From: DATFDN01 sp963767645
GTDB taxonomy: Bacteria > Pseudomonadota > Alphaproteobacteria > Acetobacterales > Acetobacteraceae
Direction: 5' to 3'
NCBI GenBank assembly: GCA_963767645.1
Contig: CAVYEW010000008.1
Span: forward strand, 1-64,000
DNA length: 64,000 nucleotides
Shown: piece after piece, positions 8,478 through 18,251 of the stretch
Layout: each line of letters opens with the position of its first letter
Position numbering within the stretch: position 1 is the stretch's first letter
The notes under the pieces: model-generated
Told to the model about the DNA's origin: nothing
The model's database searches: none
Seen by the model: only the letters and a program-made list of their open reading frames with translations
Made by a program: the position numbers and the translations under genes

Positions 8478-9313
8478 TGAACGACTTGCCGACAGACCTC
8501 AAGGCCGCCGTGCTGCACCGGATGCGGCAGGACCGGCCACGCAAGGTGTGGACGCCCGCCGACTTCCTCGACCTCGGCTCGCGCGACGCGGTCGACAAGG
8601 CGCTTCAGCGGCTGACAAAGGCGGAGCAGCTGCGCCGCATCGACCGCGGCCTCTATGATCAGCCTGGCTTCAACAAGCTGACCCAGAAGCCCAATCCGCC
8701 CGATCCTCGCTCCGTGATCGAGGCGCTCAGTCGGCGCGACCAGGTCCGAATGCTGGTCGACGGGATGACCGCGGCGAACGACCTGGGCCTGACGGACGCT
8801 GTCCCCGCAAAGATCGTCGTCCATTCCGACGCCCGGCGCCGCGCGCTGCGGCTGGGCAACGTGACAATCAGCTTCCGCCCGACCGCGGCCAGCAAGCTGT
8901 TCTGGGCCGGACGCCCGGCCATGCGCGTCGTCCAGGCGCTGCACTGGATGCGCGACCTGCTCGGGCGGGATGGCGAGGCCGACCGGGTGCGTCGCAAGCT
9001 TCGCAAGTTGCTCGACGATCCCCTGGCGGGACCGCCGATCCGAGCGGACCTTCTAGACGGGATGACGACGCTCCCGACCTGGATGCGCGTCTTCCTGAAG
9101 ACGGTGATCGAGAGCGACGACGCTGCGTCGGCAAAACGCGGCGCCGATGATGAACATCATGGTCATGACGACGATGATGATCATGATCATCGTCGCCACG
9201 GTCCGGCTGCTGTGCGGCAGGCCAGCCATCCCGAGCGAACACGCCGAAAAGCCGGCGCCGCAAAGCAGGCGTCGCCTGCACATCGCGCGCCGACACGGAC
9301 ATCGAACACATGA
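8477..9313 (+). CDS. abiEi: AbiEi-type antitoxin and autorepressor (DUF6088 family)
   Basis: The antitoxin of a type IV toxin-antitoxin/abortive infection system. The N-terminal winged helix (VLHRMRQDRPRKVWTPADFL, then DAVDKALQRLTKAEQLRRID) is the DNA-binding part, followed by the RGLYDQPGF segment typical of this family. ATG at 8477 is chosen because an operator repeat ends exactly there and family members begin near this point. The gene overlaps the toxin gene as ATGA. Unusual is the last 70 or so codons: after residue 210 comes a His/Asp-rich stretch (DDEHHGHDDDDDHDHRRH) and then a basic tail, not expected in this family. Confidence 0.8.
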   Translation: MNDLPTDLKAAVLHRMRQDRPRKVWTPADFLDLGSRDAVDKALQRLTKAEQLRRIDRGLYDQPGFNKLTQKPNPPDPRSVIEALSRRDQVRMLVDGMTAANDLGLTDAVPAKIVVHSDARRRALRLGNVTISFRPTAASKLFWAGRPAMRVVQALHWMRDLLGRDGEADRVRRKLRKLLDDPLAGPPIRADLLDGMTTLPTWMRVFLKTVIESDDAASAKRGADDEHHGHDDDDDHDHRRHGPAAVRQASHPERTRRKAGAAKQASPAHRAPTRTSNT

Positions 9314-10364
9314 ACCCGGCCTATGACGAGGTGTTCTCGGCGGGGGCCGAGGCGGTGCTCAGCGCGTTCGACACCACCGCCGCCCGGCTCGGCACGACGT
9401 CGCAGAACGTCGAGAAGGATTTCTGGGTCTGCTGGACCCTGGACGCACTCTTCCATGGTCTTCCCGACGGCGGGCCCCGGCTCCTCTTCAAGGGCGGCAC
9501 CTCGCTGTCGAAAGGCTTCGGGCTGATCAGCCGCTTCTCGGAAGACATCGACGTCACGGTGTTCCGTGACGATATCGGCGCGCATACGACTATCGCTGAG
9601 CTTGAAGCCCTCAGCGGCAAGAAGCGCAAAGCGCGGCTTAATGCAATCCGGGATGCCTGCCAGGCCTACGTCAACGGACCAATGCGCGAGGCGCTGACCG
9701 CCATTCTGCACGACCGCCTGACCGCCGCCGGACTCGAACCTGCGGGTGCCGTGTCGAGCCCGACGCCGCCGATCCCGACGGGCAGACGCTGTTGATCTGG
9801 TATCCCGCGACGACCCCGCGCTCCGACTATGTGCGGGCGGCAATCAAGGTCGAGTCAGGCGCAAAATCTGCGCTCGACCCCAATCGCGAGGTGCCGATCA
9901 AGCCCTATGTCGACGATGACCTGCCGGCGCTAGACCTGACGGTGCCAGCGGTGCGGACCGTCGAGCCGGAGCGCACCTTTTGGGACAAGGTCGTCATCCT
10001 CCATGGCTGGCGCCGTTGGTTCGACAACCGCGGCGAACTCAAGGGCGGCGGCCAGCGTGTGTCGCGGCACTATTACGACCTCCATAGGCTCACCCAGGAG
10101 GCTGTTGGAACGACGGCGGCAGATGATCTCGACCTCGGCGCCGACTGCGTTGCCCACGCCCGCATGTTCTTCAACAGGCCCGACTTCGACCTAGCCAGCG
10201 CCGCGCCCGGCAGTTTCGCGCTGATGCCCCATGACAACATGGTCGATCAGCTGCGGACTGACTATCGCGCGATGACCGGCATGATCTTCGGCGAGCCGCC
10301 GGCCTTCGACGACGTGCTGGGAAGCGTCGAGGCTCTAGAGCGTGCACTGAACGCAGACAGGTGA
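9310..10364 (+). pseudogene. abiEii: AbiEii nucleotidyltransferase-like toxin, split by an apparent frameshift
   Basis: The toxin of the AbiE pair, a nucleotidyltransferase-fold protein. The 5' frame holds EKDFWVCWTLDALF, the KGGTSLSKGF loop (GS motif) and FSEDIDVTVF with the two metal-binding aspartates. The 3' frame holds the expected C-terminal half (DGQTLLIWYP, VEPERTFWDKVVILHGW, SRHYYDLHRL). Reading passes from the first frame to the second near 9744-9757, which needs one lost base. Together they give about 350 residues, the normal family length. It is either a recently disabled toxin or a sequence error; the antitoxin frame is intact, so loss of the toxin would be tolerated. Confidence 0.82.
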
Positions 10365-10400
10365 GCATGATCAAGCGCGGGAGCACGGGGCGAATGAACG

Positions 10401-11947
10401 ATGTATTTCCGCGTTCTTGATCACGGGGTTCGGCCGGCGGCAGACGCGAAGGATCGCGCCTATCTCCTGACCGACAACTGGGACGATTGGTTCAAGTACA
10501 ACACCATGTACACGCTCGTGGTCTATGACGAGGAAGGCGAGCGCCATCAGATTGGGAGTGTGAAAATCGGTCAGTTCGAGATGGAGGAGGGCCAGCGGCG
10601 CGCCGCCATTCCGAAAGACTTCGATGCACTGGACGACCAATTCTTCTCGCTCGGCCAAGACGACAGCTACTACGAGGCATTGAACGCGCTCGGCCCCAAG
10701 CAACGCGACCGCATCTTGCGGGCTTTGAAGGACGTCGCCTTCGACACTGAACTCTTTCAGCGGGCTCTTGACGAGAAGGTCACCGGCGTCTCGCTGCTGC
10801 GAGCCGTCACGCCCGCAACCGTGCAGGGACAGTTCTACAGAATGGCGCGGGGCGGGGCGCGTCTTTCCAGCTACAAATTTAGCTATACGGCTTCTAAGCC
10901 GCCTCGGTCGCGGATCAACCCGGTCCGGCTCGAGTTCGAGGTCCAGCCGGAATCGCAGCCACCCACCAACATCCACGTGCTGATCGGCCGAAATGGCGTA
11001 GGCAAGACGCGGCTGCTGAACGGGATGACGCGCGCGCTCGTCGGCGCCGAGACCGACGAGGAGGATGTCGGATCGTTCGAGGGCGACACGGAAGATCTAA
11101 TCGACGAGCGGTTGTTCGCCAACTTGGTCTCGGTGACCTTCAGCGCGTTCGATCCATTCGGCCCGCTCCCGACCCGCCAAGATAGATCGAGCAGCGTACA
11201 ATACGCCTATATTGGACTGCGGCGGACCGGCCTCGGCGAAGACGGCAAGCCGCACCCGCCGCGGACACCCGACCAACTCTCGTCGGTCTTCGGCAGCAGC
11301 GTCTGGCTGTGCCGGCAGGGTGCGCGCGTGAGCAGATGGCGGCGCGCCCTGGAGATGCTCGAGGCCGATCCGATCTTCAAGGATGCCGAGGTCGCGTCGC
11401 TTGCGGATGAAGACCTGCCCGAGAAGGAGTTTCGGGCGCGGGCGCGCTCCCTGTTCGGGAAGCTCAGCTCGGGGCACAAGATCGTCCTGCTGACGATAAC
11501 GCGCCTTGTAGAGACCGTCGAAGAGCGCACGCTCGTGCTGCTCGATGAGCCCGAGGCGCATCTTCATCCGCCGCTGTTATCGGCCTTCGTCCGAGCGCTC
11601 TCCGATTTGCTGATCAACCGCAACGGCGTCGGTATCATCGCCACCCACTCACCTGTCGTACCTCAGGAGGTACCCGAAGCTGTGTCTGGAAGGTGCGCCG
11701 TACCAATGTTCGAGTTGAGGCGGACCGTCCCGAGATCGAGACCTTCGGCGAGAACGTTGGCATCCTGACGCGTGAGATCTTCGGACTAGAAGTGACCAAC
11801 TCGGGCTTTCACAAGATGCTGCGGGACGCGGTTGCTGAGGGTGACGACTACGAGGACGTCGTCGGACGCTTCGACGGCGAGTTGGGCGGCGAAGCGAAGG
11901 CGATCATCCGGGCCCTCATCGCCGCTCGCCAGGTCGACGACAAGTAA
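10401..11947 (+). pseudogene. ptuA: Septu ATPase PtuA, apparent frameshift near the 3' end
   Basis: An ABC/SMC-like AAA ATPase, the first gene of a Septu pair. After a 180-residue N-terminal region come Walker A GRNGVGKT (about residue 194), the signature LSSGHK (about 353), Walker B LVLLDEPEAHLHP and the switch histidine in ATHSPVV. Right after this, near 11668-11690, the frame breaks: the open frame runs on as a poor tail to 11768, while the natural continuation (PRSCVWKVRRTN, then ETFGENVGILTREIFGLEV) is in the next frame and ends at 11947. One lost base would explain it; the repaired protein has about 515 residues. The stop overlaps the ptuB start (TAATG), so coupling is intact. Confidence 0.8.
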
Positions 11948-12792
11948 TGCTGAAGCTCGATCGTCCGACATACTCAGCCGAAGCCACGTTCGTTGCTTGC
12001 ATCAGCCGTGTGCGAGTGTCGGCATTGAAGGCAAAGCTGACAGCTGCCACCCAGGCGGTTCGTGATGCGTCGGACGCCTATGTGACGGCGGCGGAAGTGC
12101 AGGCGCTCGACCAGATCGTACGAGATCCCCTCGTCAACGGCACGGTAACGACGGCGGAGATGGAGGCGGTCTACACGTTTCGTATGGCGAAGCAGAGCGG
12201 TCCCGGGCGCGCCATCTATGACGACATCTTCGCGGCAGCCAAAGGACGTTGTCCTTTGTGCGCGCATCGAACGGTAACGACGCTCGATCACCACCTGCCT
12301 AAGGCATATTATCCGGCACTCGCCGTCGCGCCGGTAAATCTCGTCCCGTCGTGTAGCGACTGCAACAAGGCCAAGCTCGCAAGCGTCCCCCATGCTCCCG
12401 AGGACGTTTCGATCCACCCGTACCTCGACGATGTCGCCGATGAACGCTGGCTATACGCCGACGTCGTGGAGGTCGCGCCGGCCTCCATGCGCTTTCGAGT
12501 GGCGACCTCGGCCACATGGGACCCGCTGCTCGCCGAGCGCGTGAAGAGGCATTTTCGAGGACTGAAATTGTCATCGCTCTACGGTTCCGAGGCGGCGGAG
12601 GAGTTGCTCAACATCCGACATCTCCTCATCGGCCTTCAGGCGAGCGGCGGCGCGGACCATGTTCGCGCCTACCTCGAAGAGCATGCTGAGAGTTGTCTGG
12701 CCGGGCGTCTCAATGGCTGGCGAGGAGCGGCATACGAGGCCTGGGCCGAAAGCGACTGGTTCTGCAACGGCGGCTTTGGGGTAGTCGGTTGA
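11947..12792 (+). CDS. ptuB: Septu HNH endonuclease PtuB
   Basis: A 281-residue protein with an HNH nuclease core between about residues 100 and 138: CPLC, then TLDHHLPKAYYP carrying the catalytic histidine, then NLVPSCSDCNKAK with the second CxxC pair and the Asn/Lys positions typical of HNH enzymes. An N-terminal helical segment (about 90 residues) and a C-terminal helical region flank it. In Septu systems the HNH protein PtuB forms a complex with the ATPase PtuA; the overlapping TAATG junction with ptuA fits this. All zinc and catalytic positions I can identify are present. Confidence 0.83.
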   Translation: MLKLDRPTYSAEATFVACISRVRVSALKAKLTAATQAVRDASDAYVTAAEVQALDQIVRDPLVNGTVTTAEMEAVYTFRMAKQSGPGRAIYDDIFAAAKGRCPLCAHRTVTTLDHHLPKAYYPALAVAPVNLVPSCSDCNKAKLASVPHAPEDVSIHPYLDDVADERWLYADVVEVAPASMRFRVATSATWDPLLAERVKRHFRGLKLSSLYGSEAAEELLNIRHLLIGLQASGGADHVRAYLEEHAESCLAGRLNGWRGAAYEAWAESDWFCNGGFGVVG

Positions 12793-13209
12793 GCGCGCTA
12801 GTTGGTGCGTTGACGCCGTGACTTGGAAACGAATTTGCAGCGGCGCGCACGGTCACGTAGCTCGGGGAGGTGGCTGGCAGGCGTATTCGTAGAGCGGCGG
12901 AGTAGTAGGACGGTCGTTTTGCGGATACCTGCGTCAGCGCGATCTTGGATGCGACGCCGACATCCGTTCGACCGTTGGCGATAGCTGCCGCAAACGAGAA
13001 ACTCGTCGTCGAGCCAAAAACACTAGCGAAACCTGCAGCGGAATTTTTTGACGGTTCGGCCATCGGCATCAGGCGTCGTAGGATCGGCAATTCTTTAGAC
13101 AGAACAAGCACTTACGATGACGCAAAACGATCGAGTGGGAAACATCCGTCTACTCCGGCGAAGGGCGCCGCTTGCAGCCGCAAGCGCTAACGTGATCACC
13201 CGCGCCACC
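12793..13209. other. Non-coding spacer between ptuB and the IS remnant
   Basis: About 420 bp with only short frames on both strands (the longest is a minus-strand frame over 12710-13111 that runs into ptuB). I see no promoter, RNA gene or repeat that I can support. It probably contains decayed sequence belonging to the adjoining IS remnant. Confidence 0.5.
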
Positions 13210-13640
13210 GGCACGGCCTAGCGCAACTCGGTGCTCGCGCTGGTGGACCGCCTCGACGGGCTGCGGGTTACCCTCGGGGTGGACGAAGGCTACGACGCCG
13301 CGCCGTCCCTGGACGCCCGGCGCGCGTGGCGGGTGACGCCGCACGTCGCGATCGACGGGCGGGTATCTAAGCTTCGCGTGCCGCCGCTCGCGCACGGACC
13401 GGCGCACAACTCGACGCGCCGGCTACGCCGCCAGCCAGCGCGTCCGCAAGCGGATCGAGAGGTTGTTCGGCTGGGCCAAGGGGCGCGGCCGGGCTGCGGC
13501 CGACGAAGCACGTGGGCCTCGCGCCGATCGCCCAGCGCTTTGACCTGACGGCCGCCGCCTACAATCTGATCCGGGTGTTGCGGCTCCTGGCCGGGCACCC
13601 GCATGACCTTGGCCGAGCGCGCCAAGCTTCGACCGCATCT
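13210..13640 (+). pseudogene. IS5-family transposase remnant (3' part, several frameshifts)
   Basis: Pieces of the C-terminal half of an IS5-family DDE transposase can be read on the plus strand in changing frames: GVDEGYDAAPSLDARRAWRVTPHVAIDGR (given in part), then in another frame GYAASQRVRKRIERLFGWAK, then LTAAAYNLIRVLRLLAG. Intact relatives read GYD, the long GYAVSQRIRKRIEE helix with its catalytic glutamate and FGWAK, and end LTAAAYNLVR. The N-terminal part with the first catalytic aspartate is not visible and neither are terminal inverted repeats. It is a decayed fragment at the tRNA-proximal end of the defence island, a usual sign of a mobile-DNA boundary. Confidence 0.68.
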
Positions 13641-13758
13641 GCCCGAAAGGCAAAGCCACTCCAGTCGTCCCGGCATTCGAAAACGAGGCGAGCGTGCCTG
13701 TTGCTTACCGTTCTTTGGCAGCCTGCTAGAGCAGTGAGCGAGATTTGCGGCCCGCTAC

Positions 13759-13780
13759 TGTGGACACCATGTGGACACCA
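13759..13780. repeat. Tandem direct repeat, 2 x 11 bp
   Basis: The unit TGTGGACACCA occurs twice in exact tandem (13759-13769 and 13770-13780), 67 bp from the encoded CCA end of the tRNA-Gly gene. Its position at the tRNA-proximal edge of the island suggests integrase arm-type sites or a leftover of an integrase gene end, but that is inference. Confidence 0.55.
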
Positions 13781-13847
13781 AGCCGCTCAACGCGCCGAAC
13801 GGGCGAGCGCGTGATCTCAGCAAACCATTAAAAACACTGAGAAATTC

Positions 13848-13922
13848 TGGAGCGGGCGAAGGGATTCGAACCCTCGACCCCAACCTTGGCAAGGTTGTGC
13901 TCTACCCCTGAGCTACGCCCGC
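13848..13922 (-). tRNA. tRNA-Gly (anticodon GCC)
   Basis: The minus strand gives a full cloverleaf: acceptor stem GCGGGCG pairing with CGCCCGC, D-loop TAGCTCAGGGGTAGAGC, anticodon loop CTTGCCAAG with anticodon GCC, and T-arm GGGTTCGAATCCC. The CCA end is encoded (13848-13850). The 3' end faces the defence island, the usual orientation for an element that integrated into a tRNA 3' end. Confidence 0.95.
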
Positions 13923-14045
13923 GCTCCGTCGGTCGCGGGTAAATAAAGGGGCTGCGCACGGAACGCAACCCGCGCTGCAATGCAGCGTGTCGGGGCACGG
14001 GCCGGCGGCAACCGATTGCCACACCGCATCGCCCGCCCCCAGCGC

Positions 14046-14351
14046 TCAGTCGGTGTCGTGCCCCGGAATGTCGCGCTCCCGGTTCCCGCTCATGCCGCCG
14101 CCCGGCGCAGAGTCGTTGGTGGGGGCGCCCGACATGCCGGACGTCCCATCACCCGTGCTGATGCCGCGCAGGCCGAGCGAGCCGATGCCGCCGGCGCTCC
14201 CCGTCACCGCCGATGTATCGCCCGGCTGCGTGCCCGAGGCCGCCCCGGAGACATCGCCAGGCCGCGCCATGGTGCGGCCGCCGGCTTCTTGCTGCGCCGC
14301 TCGCTTCTCCGCCTCGGTCATCGGCGCCGTCTTGTCCTGTGGTCCGGACAT
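14046..14351 (-). CDS. Small Gly/Ser-rich protein of unknown function
   Basis: A 101-residue protein beginning MSGPQDKTAPMTEAEKRAAQ. The start at 14351 is supported by a good ribosome-binding site (AGAGGAG six to eight bases upstream). The N-terminal third is a charged helix; the rest is rich in Gly, Ser, Thr and Met and looks disordered (GSAGGIGSLGLRG, GDGTSGMSGAP). No signal peptide or known domain. The frame could be extended upstream to 14897 but that would run antisense through the start of the next gene, so I reject it. Real gene status is likely but not certain. Confidence 0.5.
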   Translation of the reverse strand: MSGPQDKTAPMTEAEKRAAQQEAGGRTMARPGDVSGAASGTQPGDTSAVTGSAGGIGSLGLRGISTGDGTSGMSGAPTNDSAPGGGMSGNRERDIPGHDTD

Positions 14352-14520
14352 CGCGTACTCCTCTGGAAGGGGACTCTCCAGCCAGTTGAACGGAACTCGC
14401 CCGCTCGCGTTCACCAAGTCGGCGAACGGTCCGCCCATAACGCCTCCAGAACACCAACGACCAGGCATCGACGTGGTCGGCGCCGGCGCGGCGGCGAGAA
14501 ACAGGAGCAGCAGAGCGAGC

Positions 14521-15816
14521 ATGTCACTCAGGCGCAGGGACGTTCTGGCCGGCGGCGCGGCGCTGGCCGCGCTCGGATCGCTCGACGCGGCGCGAGCCTG
14601 GGCCGCCGAGCAGCCCTTCGCGCCGGAGAAGGGCGCGAGCCTGCGGCTTTTACGCGGGGCGACGTTCCTCCCCGCCGAAGGCGCGACCACGGCGGCCAAT
14701 GTGGCGGCATTCACCGCCGCGACCGGCGTGCGGGTGACGATCGAGAACGTCAACCAGGACGATCTCGTCTCCAAGGCTGCGCTGGCGGTGCAGATCGGCT
14801 CCGGTCCGGACATCATCTGGACCCAGAACACCACCGCGCACCTGTTCCCGGCCAAGCTCGTCGATGTCACCGATCTAGCCGAGTATCTGGGCGGCAAGTA
14901 CGGCGGCTGGTACCCGGTGTGCGAGAATTACGGCAAGGAAGGGGATCGCTGGATCTGCATCCCGGTGTTCGTCGTCGGCTCGCTGATGAACTACCGCGTG
15001 TCCTGGATGCACCAGGCGGGCTTCGACAGCTTTCCCAAGGACACGGACGGGCTGCTGAAGCTCTGCCAAGGGCTCAAGCGCATCGGCCACCCGGCCGGGT
15101 TCTCGTTCGGCCATGCGGTCAACGACGCCAACAACTTCGCCTACTGGCTGCTGTGGTCGCAGGGCGGCATGATCGTCGACGAGCATGGCAACGCCGCGCT
15201 CGACAGCCCCGCCACGGTCCGGGCGCTGGACTACGCTAAAGCGCTGTATCCGACGCTGAACGAGGGCGTGCTCTCCTGGCTCGACATCAACAACAACCGC
15301 GCCTTCCTCGCCGGCCAGTGCGCCCTGACCAACAACGGCATCTCGATCTATACGGAGGCCAAGCGCAGCGTGCCAGCGATCGCCGCCGACATGGACCATG
15401 CGGCGATGCCGGTCGGACCGGTCGGAGTACCCACGGCGGAGAACCGGCTCGATCCGATGGTGATTTTCAAATACTCCAAATACCCGAACGCGGCCAAGGC
15501 GCTGATCGCGTTCCTGATGGAAGCGCCGCAATACGCGAAGCTCATCACCAACTCTGCCGGGTTCATCACTCAGAGCCTGCGCGCCTACAAGGACAATCCG
15601 ATCTGGGCAAGCGACTCCAAGATCGCGCCCTTCGGCGCGGCATCCGAGGATACCCGCTCGGTGTCCTGGCCGCTGACCCCGAGTCCCGCCTCCGCCTCGG
15701 TGTTCGCCAATTTCGTGCTGGTGGACATGTTCGCCGCCGTTGCCTCCGGGACGCTCAGCGCGAAGGATGCGATGCAGCGCGCGCAGAAGCAGGTGGAACG
15801 CGCCTACAAGGCGTAG
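14521..15816 (+). CDS. ABC transporter sugar-type substrate-binding protein (Tat-exported)
   Basis: A 431-residue extracellular solute-binding protein (family 1, sugar/glycerol-phosphate type). ATG at 14521 starts a clear twin-arginine signal, SLRRRDVLAGGAALAALG, with a cleavage region ARAWA near residue 28. The body has the family pattern GSGPDIIWTQN, WICIPVFVVGSLMNYR and a C-terminal FKYSKYPNAAKALIAFLM followed by AKDAMQRAQKQVERAY. Frames extending the start upstream to 13987 carry Pro/Ala-rich sequence and are not credible. No permease or ATPase gene lies nearby, so it is an orphan in this window; the ligand cannot be told from sequence alone. Confidence 0.85.
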   Translation: MSLRRRDVLAGGAALAALGSLDAARAWAAEQPFAPEKGASLRLLRGATFLPAEGATTAANVAAFTAATGVRVTIENVNQDDLVSKAALAVQIGSGPDIIWTQNTTAHLFPAKLVDVTDLAEYLGGKYGGWYPVCENYGKEGDRWICIPVFVVGSLMNYRVSWMHQAGFDSFPKDTDGLLKLCQGLKRIGHPAGFSFGHAVNDANNFAYWLLWSQGGMIVDEHGNAALDSPATVRALDYAKALYPTLNEGVLSWLDINNNRAFLAGQCALTNNGISIYTEAKRSVPAIAADMDHAAMPVGPVGVPTAENRLDPMVIFKYSKYPNAAKALIAFLMEAPQYAKLITNSAGFITQSLRAYKDNPIWASDSKIAPFGAASEDTRSVSWPLTPSPASASVFANFVLVDMFAAVASGTLSAKDAMQRAQKQVERAYKA

Positions 15817-15822
15817 AATCGC

Positions 15823-16711
15823 TTATGCCGCCTCCTGCCGCGCGGCCTGCGAACGGCGGACCCGGATGCGGCGGATGCGGCGGGGATCGGCGTCGAGAAC
15901 CTGGAACTCGATCCCGCCGGGATGGCTCACCACCTCGCCGCGCGCCGGCACCCGGCCGGCCAGGGTGAACACCAGTCCGCCCACGGTGTTGATGTCCGCC
16001 TCGCGCTCCTCCGGCGTCAGCACGGGGCCAAGCCGGGTCTCGAATTCCTCGACCGGCAGGCGGGCGTTGATGTCGAGCGCGCCGTCCGAACGCTCGACGA
16101 TCATCGGGCCCTCGACCTCGTCGTGCTCGTCGGCGATCGGGCCGACGATCGTCTCCACCAGGTCCTCGATCGTCACCAGCCCGTCGATGCCGCCGTACTC
16201 GTCCACCACCAGCGCGAGATGCATGCGTGCCTGACGCATCTGCAGCAGCAGATCCAGAACCGGGATTTGCGGCGCCACCATCAGCGGCCGGCGCAGGATC
16301 TTCTCCAGCGAGAAATCCTCCGGATGGCCGACGAACGCATACACGTCCTTGATGTGGACCATGCCCAGCACGTCGTCGAGCTGCTCGCGATAGACCGGCA
16401 GGCGGGAATGCCCGTCCGCGCGAATCTGCTCCACCGCCGCCTGGAAGCCGGTGTCGAGGCGGATCGCGACGATGTCGGTGCGCGGCACCATGACGTCTCC
16501 CGCCGTGGTCTCGCGCAGGCGGAGCACGTTGTTGATGAGCAACCGCTCATGCCGATCAAGCTCCGGGGTGCCGCCTGGAACATGTGCCGCTTCGGCCGCT
16601 TCCTGCACCAGTTCGGCGATCGAAGTCGCGGACGCTGTGCTCGGCCTGCCGGCGGTTGAGACGCGCGCGCACGCGCCCGAGCAGGCCGAGCCGGGCCAAG
16701 GTGCCGCTCAC
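15823..16711 (-). CDS. corC: CorC/HlyC-type CBS-domain protein (apparent frameshift in the 5' part)
   Basis: A hemolysin-C/CorC family protein (YbeX type) with two CBS domains (VMVPRTDIVAIRL to GMVHIKDVYAFVG, and RPLMVAPQIPVLDLL to GLVTIEDLVETIVG) followed by the CorC_HlyC domain (INTVGGLVFTLAGRVPARGE). The uninterrupted frame starts only at GTG 16608. Upstream, the other frame begins with GTG at 16711, overlapping the ybeY stop as GTGA, and reads VSGTLARLGLLGRVRARLN then SVRD; dropping one of the two A bases at 16623-16624 joins SVRD to SIAELVQEA, the normal family sequence. The repaired protein is about 295 residues. It is the last gene of the miaB-phoH-ybeY-corC run. Confidence 0.85.
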
Positions 16712-17183
16712 GGCGCGTCAGTCCGCCACGGGTTCGGCACGCCGATCCGGCGCAACAGCCGTGCCTCCGCCATCTCCATCCGCCTCGCATCGCCGGGATG
16801 GTGGTGGTCGTGGCCGGCCAGGTGCAGGGCGCCGTGCAGGACCAGATGCGCCAGATGGTGGGACGGACGCCGCCCGGCCTCCGCCGCCTCGCGCCGCACC
16901 GCGCCGAGCGCCAGCACGATCTGACCCGGAAGGCCGGGCGCGGGCGGGTCGTAGGTCAGCACGTTGGTCGGCCGGTTGCGCCCCCGGTCACGGGCATTCA
17001 GGCGGCGGACGGTGCGGTCGTCGGCGAGCACGATCGTCAGTCCGGCCCGCGCGCCGGCACGCGCCGCGCGCGCGGCGATCCGGCTTGCGTCCGGCACGAC
17101 GCGCCGCCAACGGGGCTCGGCGACGATGACCTCGGGTTCGGGTGGTCGCCCCGCTCGCGCGGGGAAGCTACACGCAGGCTCCA

Positions 17184-17187
<4 letters not shown>
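16708..17187 (-). CDS. ybeY: Endoribonuclease YbeY (16S rRNA maturation/ribosome quality control)
   Basis: A 159-residue zinc-dependent endoribonuclease. The signature HLVLHGALHLAGHDHHHPGD carries the three metal-binding histidines of the family (HGxxHxxGHDH), and the RDRGRNRPTNVLTYD segment is the usual substrate-binding strand. ATG at 17187 overlaps the phoH stop, with a second ATG one codon further in. The 3' end overlaps the corC start as GTGA. This tight order phoH-ybeY-corC is widespread in proteobacteria and supports all three calls. Confidence 0.95.

Positions 17188-18247
<1,060 letters not shown>

Positions 18248-18251
<4 letters not shown>

Noticed and set aside
13980..14520. N-terminal extension of the binding protein frame and another plus-strand frame
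   Set aside because: Pro/Ala/Arg-rich and antisense to the small gene at 14046-14351; the Tat signal begins exactly at 14521.
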